The notes under the pieces: model-generated
What the model was told of the DNA's origin: nothing
The model's input: only the letters and a program-made list of their open reading frames with translations
Databases searched by the model: none
Program-made: the position numbers and the translations under genes
Assembly: GCA_037957365.1 (NCBI GenBank)
Contig: JARHVA010004228.1
Span: forward strand, 188,501 to 252,500
Direction: 5' to 3'
DNA from: Torreya grandis
Lineage: Eukaryota > Streptophyta > Pinopsida > Cupressales > Taxaceae
DNA length: 64,000 nt
Shown: positions 12,792 through 22,641 of the stretch, piece by piece
Position numbering within the stretch: position 1 is the stretch's first letter
Layout of the letters: each line of letters starts with the position of its first letter

Positions 12792-15186
12792 ATGGCTAGT
12801 CAATATGTGCAAGGTTTATATACAAAGCAAGAAACACTATTTAATGAGTCTAATTATGTTCTTTGGAGTGCAAAGATGAATACCTACATCATGTCTCTAG
12901 GTTTTGACATTTGGAAATCTATTGTGGATGGTTATTCTACACCCCCTACTCTTCCAACTAGTGTAGCAGACAAGAAGTTGAGTGAGAACAACTCTAAAGC
13001 TATGAATGCAATTATTTATGGTCTATCAAAGGTTGAGTTCACAAAGGTAATCCATTGTAAATCTACCAAGGAAATTTGGGACAAATTGTAGATCATCTAT
13101 GAAGGGGATTCAAAGGTTAATTTGGCTAAATTATAGACCTACTAAAGGCAATTTGAGGGCCTCAAAATGAAGTAAGAAGACACTGAAAGATCCTATCTTC
13201 AAAGGGTTGATGAGGTGGTGAACATGATCAGAGGTCTTGTAGAAGAGATTAAAGAAGATACTATAGTACAAAAAGTCTTGAGATCACTCACTTTCAAATT
13301 TGACTCAAAAGTATCTGCTATAGAAGAAAGTCATGATCTCACCAAGATGAAGATGGACGAATTGCATGACATCCTTACTACCTATGAGATGAGAGTTAAT
13401 GAGGACAAACCACCAAAGAAGGACCCAACCTTCAAGGTGATCAAGGAAAGAAAAGCCAAGAAGAGCAAGTTACTTCTTGAAGATTTTGATCTTAATGAAG
13501 ATCAAATTAAAGCCATGATTGCAATAAAATTGAATGTGGGATTAGGTAAGAATGAAGGGAAGATTCCTTTTAAATGTTTTTCATATGGTAAATTTGGTCA
13601 TTTTATAGTTAAGTTCCCAGATAGAAGCAAGTCTGAACACAAGGAAGCTCCTAAGAAATCTCATGAGGATGAGCACAAGAAATCTAAGGGTCTTAACAAG
13701 TACATAAAGTAATTCAATAGGAGAAATGACAAGAAGGAATCATACAAAGGAAATAAGAGCCTTTACTGTGAAGAAGTCAGTAACTCATCTATTGAAGAAG
13801 AAGGAAACAAATCAGAAAGTGATTATTCATCTCATGATGAGGACAAGGAGACACTGTTCATGGCTCTTGGGGATGATAAAGATGAATGCTCTTTAGGTAG
13901 AGATCTTTTTGGTGGAGATAGCTCAAAGGAAGAAGATGATAAATTCACTCTTGAAGACTAATATCTGAATACCTTGGTAGAAATGAAGTTGCTACAAGAC
14001 AAGAATAGAAAGCAAACATCCTTAATCAAATCCTATGAGGAGCAAATTCGTTGAATAAAGGTTGAAAAATGAAGTCAAAGAGCATGATGAGATCACTCAA
14101 CATCTTGAACCTCAGGTTTGTACCCTTCCTAAAGAGATAAAGAGTAAGGATGAAGAATGTGTCAAGTATAAATCAATGATGGAGTCTTTGCAAGAGAAAC
14201 TAGATCAATCTATGAGCAAGCTTGAGACATATCAAAAATTTGAGAAAAGTACAATTGATCTTGATGACCTATTGAGAAATCAAAAGGCCTCAAATGGCAA
14301 ATCAGGCCTAGGGTTATATGAAGATGCTCAAAAGGATAAGAAGATTGAGAAGATAGTAATGATGGATCAAAAGCCTAATCATGCTAAGGAGAATGCTAGT
14401 AAAAATAAAGAAAGAGTCAATATGAACAAGAAAAATTAGACCTTAAACATCAATGATCAATCAAAGAATGATGATGCTGGAAAATTGAAAACTAATCCTA
14501 TTAGACAACCAAATGCTATGAGGTATGATAATTTCAATGGTAATTGTTACTCTTCTAATCAATTTGGTCATAGGTCAAGAGAGTGTAGAAGACCCTCAAG
14601 GAATGAATTTTCATGGTATTATGAGAGAGACAATAAAAAGCATGAAGAACATCATCACTCAAGACAGTCAATAGGTCTACAAGGAAATCATGACATCTTA
14701 TGCTATAGGTGTCAAGGGATTGGTCATATGGCAAGGTTTTGTAATACCCTCATCAAGAGACCAAATGATCATATGTATGAATGGGATAATGAAACTTCAA
14801 AGAATCATGATATGGCTCATACATAAGGTATGCACAATCAAATAAACTTCATTTGTTTCAAGTGTCAAGAGAGAGGTCACATAGCAACATTCTACAAGAA
14901 TGGTTAGTATTATAATTCAAAGAATGATTATCATAACATGAAGAAAAGGATCCATAATGAATGGAGACCCAAAGAGGTAAATGAGAAATAGGTTCAAAAT
15001 GGACTATTTATCATGACAGAATAAGGTACAAGTTTAAGTGTTAAATAAAAAGCCTTATTTGCTCAAGGGGACAAGAAGATCAAGAAGGATTCTGAGTCAA
15101 AAGGAAAGAATGAAGCTAAAAACTTAGTCAAAGTCAAATTGATGATGAGGCAGGACTATAAGTCAAGTGAGAGCATGGAGATGTAG
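12792..15186 (+). pseudogene. gag: Copia-type gag (UBN2-like) with coiled coil and four CCHC knuckles, decayed
   Basis: The start ATG lies about 50 bp after the primer-binding site. The N-terminal part (12792-13430) looks like the plant Copia gag domain (FNESNYVLWSAKM; NNSKAMNAI; KEIWDKL). An acidic, lysine-rich coiled-coil linker follows, containing the STIDLDDLL...SGLGLYE signature seen in SIRE/Tork-type linkers. Four knuckle-like motifs are visible: 13575 (CFSYGKFGH, two Cys lost), 14544 (second Cys to Ser), 14701 (CYRCQGIGHMARFC, complete) and about 14860 (last Cys to Tyr). Stops within and after the first ORF and a frameshift near 14050 make it nonfunctional. The coding trace fades after 15186, before any protease motif. 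Known role of the family: the capsid/nucleocapsid of virus-like particles. Confidence 0.83.
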
Positions 15187-17151
15187 GAGTCTTTTGATTT
15201 TTGGGACATTTAGTCCCTCTATAATAGGTGGGTGTCTCTACCTATGATTCTTAAAAGACATTTATGTGGAAGCAAGTATGTGTGATCTAGATGATGTACA
15301 AGATGTTAATCAGTACAAAGATATGTAAATTATTGATTGGTCTTTAAGACCAATGCCATTTTGATATAAAATTGATGATATTATGTTTTCAAGACTTATG
15401 TTGATCATATAAGGTTATTGGTTAAGGGGGAGAAACAAGTTCATGAGTTTGCTTCAGATGTTGATGATTGAAAGCTTCAAGAGTCCCATTCAGGGACATT
15501 GGTCCTAAAAGCAAAATCTAGTCAAATTTTGATGTTTGGTTTAGAAGGTCAAATCATGAAGTATGAAGGTAAGTTTGTTTTGGAGTATGTAGAGGATGTG
15601 TCCAAGTGTATTCAATGGGATATCATGCATTATATTGGTCACATTTGGCTTTAATGACCATTTGTTTAGTTTGACCATTTTGCTCAGTGTTCACTACCTA
15701 GTGTGAGCTCATCTTGAAAAAATAATGCTTTTGGAGTCTTTGAAGCTAACCAAGGGTAGAGGCTAGTTGGAATTGGTGTGTCCATATGAAAAAGGAGTTG
15801 AGGAGATGTTAGAATGCTTCCATGATCATTCTAATGTGTTTTGGCATAGTGACTACCATGTACATAGGGTTTGTAGACATAAAATGACTGGTTCCAAGTG
15901 TCAAATGAAGATTGGTGAGTGTTCAATGTGACTTTGTGACATAATAAGGTGTGTTGACCTCATCCAAGTGTGTTTTAGGAGATTTTAGGGTTTGAAGATA
16001 TTTTCAAGAAAATTTAAATATTTTTGAAGGCTCTTAGGTATGACAGTCTGTGCATAAGGGCTAGAAGGTCAAAAACTATTTCATGGTTTTATGGGTTCCC
16101 AAAATATTCTAACCTCAAGATTTGATCCAAAAGTTTTTATTAGTGACCTCAAGTTGTGGAAGAAGTTTTAGGAGTTGGCATTGAATACAATGTGGTAAGT
16201 TGACCATATTTTGTTTTGATGCCCTAGTTTTTGCACCATGTGAGTTGGTGACCGTCCTAAGGGATTTAAGACCTAAGGCTTCTTAATCCATTGAAATGGA
16301 CAAAAAGGTGATCAAAAAGTGATTTAAAGTCATTTTTAAGTGTGTATTTTGTCCTATGGATGATATTTTATGTACATGGAGGCTAATTGGCAGGTCAGTT
16401 TGTGAAGGAGCTATGGTGTAGAAGAATATTTGGATGATAATTATTGGCATGCATAAGGGGGCATATTATTATACTCTAGATATGAAATTTCAAGTCATGA
16501 AAATGCATACATAGAAATTTATGGGATTTGCAAGGTTCAGGTAGGGTTACTACGTCTCTAGGCAAGGCTAGTGTGAAGAAAAGTGTTTTTTGGTCATTTT
16601 CTATAAAATAAAAAGGTATGATTGTTATTATATGAGTCTATTAGTCTATTTTTAACATATTTCATGTTTTTATTATGGCTTGAACATCTGTTGGTGATCA
16701 TGGAGTTGACTTATGAGAGAAAATTTGAAGGCAACTATGAGGTATCATCATGGTTGGAGATGGTCTGAAGGTACTCAAGGGAGACTAAGGTTAAGAGATT
16801 TAGGGGGAGTCCTTATCAGTGTTATTAACATGTGATCACTCTATTTTCTTGATATTCTGTGTTTCCTCTTCATATAGTAGGGCATGGTCAAGATGGTGTG
16901 TTGTCAATAAACAAGACTGTGAAGAGTTGGTAAGAAATGATATGCATAATGATAGGTAGAGTTTCTGTCATCCCTCAGAGGAGATAATTTATTAATGTGT
17001 GCTTTGATTTTTTTTTAATTTACAGGTCCTCAGGATCAACAGGTAAGCCCACTTTGTCATTATGTCAAAAGGGTAGAAAGTGTTTATAAAAGGAGAAAGC
17101 GTATGTGCATAACTTTGTGTTGGTATTGATAATAATGAAAAAAAGGGATAT
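15187..17151 (+). other. Noncoding internal 3' region of gag-only element A
   Basis: Weak coding-like remnants continue to about 15284 and align with 41170-41290 of element B. Beyond this, no Copia protease, integrase, RT or RNase H motif can be read in any frame. A purine-rich tract (AAAAAAAGGGATA, about 17139-17151) directly precedes the 3' LTR and is the likely polypurine tract. Confidence 0.65.
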
Positions 17152-19106
17152 TGTTGAGGTGTTGTCATAAATTATGTCTCCAAGGTGTCAAATGATGTCC
17201 ATGATGTGTAAAAGAGTGTTTATGAGGTGTCAAGGTTGCTAGCTAGTCATTGACAAAGTGTGCTTCAGTAGTCATGCATGGACCTTCGGTGTTTGGTTGG
17301 ATAGGAAAGTTGATGGATGTTGTTGATGATGTGATCACATTGTATAGTTCCTACAAGGTGTCAAGAGTGCTTGGAGTGCTTGTGTAAGTGCAAGGTTTCC
17401 ATTTGGTTCATCCTTGAGGTCATCTAGGCCTCGTTGGTCTTTTGGCAAATCAGGCTGAGTGAGCAGATTAGTGGCATTAGCATTCACACATGTGAAGGTG
17501 TCAAAAGAAAATGGTCACTTGGGATTATTTTGGTTTGTACCTAAATCATGTGTTTCAAATTTTAGGTCTCGAAATGGTGTCTATAAAAATTTATGGTAGT
17601 GACAAGTTGGTCCCCTAGGCTTATTTCTCTGTTTTTCATAGCCAAATTTGCATTAAAAAGTGACCATTGGAATTCAAATATTTGAATTTACAAAGGAAAA
17701 CTAGTCCTCATTGTTTTGGATATAAATTTTGATATTGGAAAAATTTAATGGTGGTATAAAATAAAAAGTGGTATAGAATTTCAAGGGAAATCCAAGAAAA
17801 ATAATTTGGAGGTTTGAGTGGTTGTACACCTACATTTATTGCGATCCAAAGTTGACTGAGGGTTTGACCTTCTTTTGCAAATGACCCAGGAAGGATGTTT
17901 GAGTTTTTATTGATAGTGTTTGGATGTTTAAAGATTAATTATCTATTATAGAGTGTTATATACTCCCTAAGGATCATCTGTATGGATTTTAGTGGCTTAA
18001 CCAATCCATCTTTAGTATGAACAATTGTATACAAGTTGACTTTTGGTTTGTTCATGGTGATTTCATGTATGAGGCAAATGTTTGATAGGTTTTGCATATG
18101 AATATGTGTATAGGTATGAATTCAATAATTTGAGGATGTCTTAAGGGTCATGTGACATAGACTTATATTCTTTGAAATGGTCTCGTGTTCCTAGTTTTGC
18201 TTGGTGAAGTGCTAAAAGGGTGAATAGGTCTCCATGGACCTAAAATGGCTTCGTAGGCCTAATTGAAAGGTGTTAATGCTTAAGGGTGATATATAAAATC
18301 TATGGATGACCTATTTGGATTTTTTTAATCCTTTTTCAAATGTAATAGAAGCCTTAAGGGTAAAGTCATGTCTAATTGCTGACCAAGGAGGTGTTGTTCA
18401 TGAAGTCTCTATAAAGAGCAAAATCAAAGGTGATGGTTTCTAGTGTTGATATGCAAAGTATAGAAGAGTGTGAATGTGATTTATGGATGGAATAAAGATC
18501 AGATCAGGTTGAGGATTGTGTACATATCACATATAGGTCATATTTATGATGTTATAACAATGTTCTTGGAGGATTGAAGATTGAAGATGAGCGAAGAAGT
18601 ATAGAGTGATCCAAAAGGGTGTTTTGGATACATTGCTTGTGTGTGAAGGCTTGAGAGAGTGTGAACAATTGAAGAGAGGTTTTATACATTGTTTTTCCAT
18701 CATATTCAAAGAAAATCAAAGTTTTAGAGTTGTTGATATCAGAGGTGTTGTGTGGGTGCTCAACATCTAGGACGAGTTGGTGCTTGTTCATGATTAGGGT
18801 TGGGTGCTCGTTGTGAAGTGGGTGCTTCACTAAAGGTATATTGTTTGTGATCTGTTATAGGACTCTAATCCATGTGTTTTTAATCTTGAGAATGGGTTTT
18901 ATCCCCCATGAGGATTTCTCACATAATTCATGTGTTATGTGCCATTGATCTTGTATAGCTTTCTTTATGAATGGTTTATATGCTTCATAAATGTGTATGA
19001 TTAAGTGATTGAGAGTTTGAAGTTTTGGAAATGGATTTTAATTACTTTCATCACTAATTCACCCCTGCCCCCCCACCCACCCGTCTTATTGATTGTACCT
19101 ACAACC
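17152..19106 (+). repeat. 3' LTR of gag-only element A
   Basis: 1955 bp, collinear with 10789-12726. It ends CTACAACC where the other copy has CTAATA, both derivable from CTAACA. A C-rich insertion near 19067-19083 expands the CCCCC block relative to the 5' LTR. The base that follows begins the right TSD, CAAAT. Confidence 0.87.
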
Positions 19107-19111
19107 CAAAT

Positions 19112-19233
19112 ACACCCTTATATCATTGATTACAAAATAGAATATTCTAAGAATATTCCCTTCAACCAAAATAATAGTTGGAGGGTTTTGACCCTATAAG
19201 CTCTCCTTTTGACAAAAATTTGTTTGTCTAATC
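19112..19233 (-). other. Short remnant of the TRIM-like element between two insertions
   Basis: 122 bp lying between the TSD of gag-only element A (19107-19111) and the gypsy LTR. It includes TAATC (19229-19233), the left TSD of the gypsy element. No feature is visible inside. Confidence 0.6.
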
Positions 19234-20626
19234 TGTTTCTATCGCTAATTCGCTTTCTACATTCAAAAGATGAATAAAGAAACTAAAAAAATGGACAAGG
19301 CTAGAAGTACCTGGATAAAGATTGCGCACCGTAATCCAGACGTTTGTGGGCACCCCTCTTTGGCTGTGGAGGAATGACACCTGCAAGGAAAAAGAAACTT
19401 GGACAAGAAGATGTTAGATGGATAGGTAGTGGGTTGCCAAGCAAGAGCTTGTTCCCGGAAGTGTGAAAACTTCCTCAAGGGAGGTCAACCCACTGATAAC
19501 AGACAGATAAAAGACTAAGGAAATACAGAATGCCAGAATATAGGAGTGATAGACAAATTAGAAATGAAAGAAAAGATCAATGGTTACCTGAAAAGAGTTG
19601 TCGGGTTGATGACAGTCGCCGAGGTCGGTAATGTTGCCGTCGTCAGTTGTCTGGTCTGCCGACTTCGGTTATTCTGCCGACGTCGGTCGGGGCAGTGGCC
19701 TGTTGTCGGGTCTGATCGGGTTTTTGGACTGTGGACAAGTCTGGTTTGTGAACAGGTTCGAGGCAGAGCTCAGGGATGAATTTGAATGGACTGGGGAATG
19801 GTCTGGTTCTGATCAGGTGCCCTGTATAGGGTCTTTGTTGGCAAGAGGGATGAGGGAGTTGTCCGGGATTGTACTGAAAGGATGACAGGTGAAAGGGAGA
19901 TGGACAGAGAACAGGGCCTGAGAAGGCTTTTCAGCCTCTCAGGGGGTAGGACAGAGGACAGTGGGAGACAGCAGATGCCAAGCAACTGAACACTAAAGAA
20001 AAGAAATGAAATGAAATAACAGACTGTGCTTACCTTTTTAGATCGCTGAATGAAGAGTGGAAGAGCTGTTGTTGAGACCACAGAAGACTAAATCTCTGCT
20101 CAAGAATCCCTGCACCTGTTGCTGCTGTTGCACGAGGTTCAGAGGGTGAAGAAACAAATGCCAAAACACCAAGAGAATTCTGTTTGCGAGCTCAAGGGGC
20201 CGGGCGGTGGAATGGATGCAGAAAGAAGTCTTGAAGGCTGCCGACGCCGGCATTATCGCCGACGTCAGCCGAATGGTCACCGACGTCGGCGGTGGCAGAA
20301 TAGGGACAGAGACTAAAAATAGCCTCTGCGCATTCTTGCACGCCGCCGGGTGAGGGATTGTGGGAAGAACGGTCATGAGGATGCTTAAATGGGCGCGGGA
20401 GGAAGATAATGAGAAGATTTGGCATAATAAAGGCTAAGAGGAAGGTGGAGGGATCCAAGGGAGGATCCAAGGTGGCAAGGGTGAGGTGGAAAGGGAGCCA
20501 CTTAATTAAAATATTTAAGTTATTTTAATCAAATGAGTGGAGGGGACTAAGGCCAAGGGTTAGGATATGGGTTTGAGGTGGACAAGGGGGGAGAACCAAG
20601 GTGTAGACACATTTGTGGTGTCTACA
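19234..20626 (-). repeat. 3' LTR of the Tat-lineage element
   Basis: 1393 bp. On the plus strand it begins TGTTTCTATCGC and ends GTGTCTACA. It contains arrays of GCCGACGTCGGT-like units near 19618-19690 and 20238-20293. Relative to the other LTR it lacks a unit near 19690 and keeps an extra 24-bp unit near 20260. Confidence 0.92.
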
Positions 20627-21226
20627 TTTGCCCTTTTTTGTTTTGTTGGTTGTTCTTGACGAACTGTAAGACAAAAACAGGAGTTGGTTGCCTCAGGAAA
20701 AGGATAAGGTGTTCCCCCCTCAAAGCGATAATCGAGAGAAGAGAACTGGAGATCGAGTGTCGATTTGACAGAGAGATGGATAGAAGAGTGTGAGCGAAAA
20801 CGTTGCAATAGTCGTGATTGCGCGTATACCACTTCACGGGATGATTAGGTCAAATTGTCGCATGTCGAGGGTCAAGGAGTGCCAAAATTGAAGTAACCGG
20901 GCCCCAGCATTTAGTCGTCTGCTGATCGGGTTACTCAATCTAAGCTGAAGCTCCAAATGGTCGCCGTGTTCCAGGTATCCCAGGCTCAGGAAGTGCTCCC
21001 AAAAATGCGAAAATGCCACAAGTAGTAGGGATCAACTGGATTGCGATCCTATACTTGCGAAGGGTCAAAAATAGTCTGCGGATAATTCTGCTAACCAACC
21101 GTGAGGTAGCACACATGCAAAAACAACCAAGGCAACATTGGCTTGGAAGTAGTCGAAGGTCGAAGGAGATACGCATGATCTCCAATGGTCATTGGTCAAG
21201 GGGATGGATGGACGAAAGGATGTGGC

Positions 21227-21308
21227 CGAGCTAACCTCAGAAAACGTCATGTGATCTGAGTGATGCCTACATAGCCCTTGTGTGAAGGGCCTCAGGCCAA
21301 TGTAGTTC
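21227..21308. repeat. About 80-bp repeat unit, copy 1 (pair with 21433-21510)
   Basis: Both copies begin CGAGCTAACCTCAGA and end CCAATGTAGTTC, with the core CTACATAGCCCT. They are spaced 206 bp apart and differ by substitutions and a few indels. Confidence 0.85.
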
Positions 21309-21432
21309 TCCCTAAAAGGGAGGAATGGTCAAAGAAAATGATTGGTCTTGGTCAAAGTTGACGGAGTTGGGCGTGATCAAAGTCACAGAAGAGAAGGTTT
21401 GTCCATCAAAGAGACGAACAAACGGGGGTGGT

Positions 21433-21510
21433 CGAGCTAACCTCAGAGGATGTGTTATCTGAGTGCTACCTACATAGCCCTGGTCATAGGGCCTCAGACC
21501 AATGTAGTTC
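21433..21510. repeat. About 80-bp repeat unit, copy 2 (pair with 21227-21308)
   Basis: Direct repeat of the unit at 21227. The DNA before both copies is also vaguely similar (ACGAA...GGTG/TGTGG), hinting at a longer decayed tandem unit of about 206 bp. Confidence 0.82.
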
Positions 21511-22641
21511 AGACGAATTGAGAAGATTGGTGGTCAAGTGTCGAAACGATGAGGGGAAGATGAGGATAAGATGATGCTACAGATGGTGTATTCTGTAGAA
21601 TTGGTCGAGAGTCTTTCATCCCTAGCAAGTTTCCATAGTCGTGATGGATGTATGCTAAAAATGAATGGAGGTCTATTTATGCTTCAGCAAGTATTAGTTT
21701 ATGATTAACATAAATTGGGTCTGGTCGATAGTTTCCATGTGTATTGGTGTCCATAGAAACTATGTGAAATGGACGAGGATGATGTCTGATGCCATAAGGA
21801 TGAAAAATAGCTTAGTTTGAGTCGACAATTGATGTGGTTAAATGTGACCAAAGTGTAAAGAAAAAGTGAAAGGCAAATTGCTCTTTTATTGACAAGGACC
21901 AGAAAGGGAGCATAGATAGGAGTTATTAGAACAAAAGCCCCGTTCATGCATTACATCGTTGACCAGTGTTGTGTTAGAGCGGTAATCGAATCACTTTGAC
22001 ATCAAAGTGAGCTCGAAGTCCCTTGAGCAGGTAATAGGAGGAGGATAGGGTAACCCAGTTTAAGAGCAGGAATAACCTTGCCCCTTTTTATAGAAGACCC
22101 TGAGACAACTACAAGCCAAGTCCATGACTCGTTTTTTTTTTTTTTTTTTGTGCAGACTGATCGATGCGGGAAGTCTACAAAGAGATGTCATTTGATTTAT
22201 GGTCATGTTGCGAAGCTGATCAATGCGAGAAGCTTCTAAGAAAAGTTGCTGTTTGTAGCAAGATTTAGTCATAGCCATCCTTCGAAGGAGTGGTCTATAT
22301 TTTTGCCTGATATAATGTTTGAATAGCTGTCCTTCAAGGGATCAGTCTATTAGCTACAGCAATGATAGTACAGCTGTCCTTCTAGGGAGCAGTCTGTCCT
22401 TTTTGATTTGATTTTGTGACCTTGGATTATGTTTTGACATCTTGATTTTTTGATTTTGAGTCACGGACAAGACTGTAGAAGTTCAAGGACTCCCTTTTAT
22501 TAGGACAAAGCATCCATGCATCATAAAAGGGTTGTAGAGGACTTGTTAAAGGGAAATAGGGTTGAAAGGAATGAGGATTAAGAGGATGAGGATTGCTCAA
22601 GGGACGAGCTCAAGTTACGTGTCAAGTAGGCGAGTACTCGA

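Larger units (their letters stand above)
10789..19106 (+). mobile_element. Copia-type gag-only LTR retrotransposon, copy A
   Basis: LTRs at 10789-12726 and 17152-19106 both begin TGTTGAGGTG and share anchors throughout. A primer-binding-like site follows the first LTR. The flanks are TAAAT (10784-10788) and CAAAT (19107-19111), differing by one base. The internal region encodes a decayed SIRE/Tork-like gag and then about 2 kb without coding; no protease, integrase, RT or RNase H is visible. It therefore fits the TR-GAG class of non-autonomous elements. By-eye LTR identity is about 85-88 percent at the 5' ends, so it is an old copy. It sits inside the TRIM-like element, only 122 bp from the gypsy insertion. 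Confidence 0.85.
20627..22641 (-). other. 3' untranslated region of the Tat-lineage element, with internal repeats
   Basis: Between the integrase stop (22642) and the 3' LTR lie about 2 kb without coding. On the minus strand a purine-rich tract adjoins the LTR (plus-strand pyrimidines 20627-20640). Two copies of an about 80-bp unit occur at 21227-21308 and 21433-21510. A shorter repeated motif (CTGTCCTT...AGGGA.CAGTCT type) occurs at about 22278, 22330 and 22377. A run of 18 T lies at 22132-22149. Tat-lineage elements are known for repeat-rich, variable 3' UTRs; the short ORFs here look like chance. Confidence 0.75.

Noticed and set aside
15187..17151. Hidden Copia pol in element A
   Set aside because: I looked for protease, integrase and YVDD-type motifs in the readable frames and found none; the same is true of 41230-42687 in element B.
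19545..20837. Several 60-110-codon ORFs on both strands in the gypsy LTRs and adjoining 3' UTR
   Set aside because: They overlap each other in opposing frames, and their counterparts at 32034-33241 have altered ends, so they look like chance ORFs in LTR DNA.
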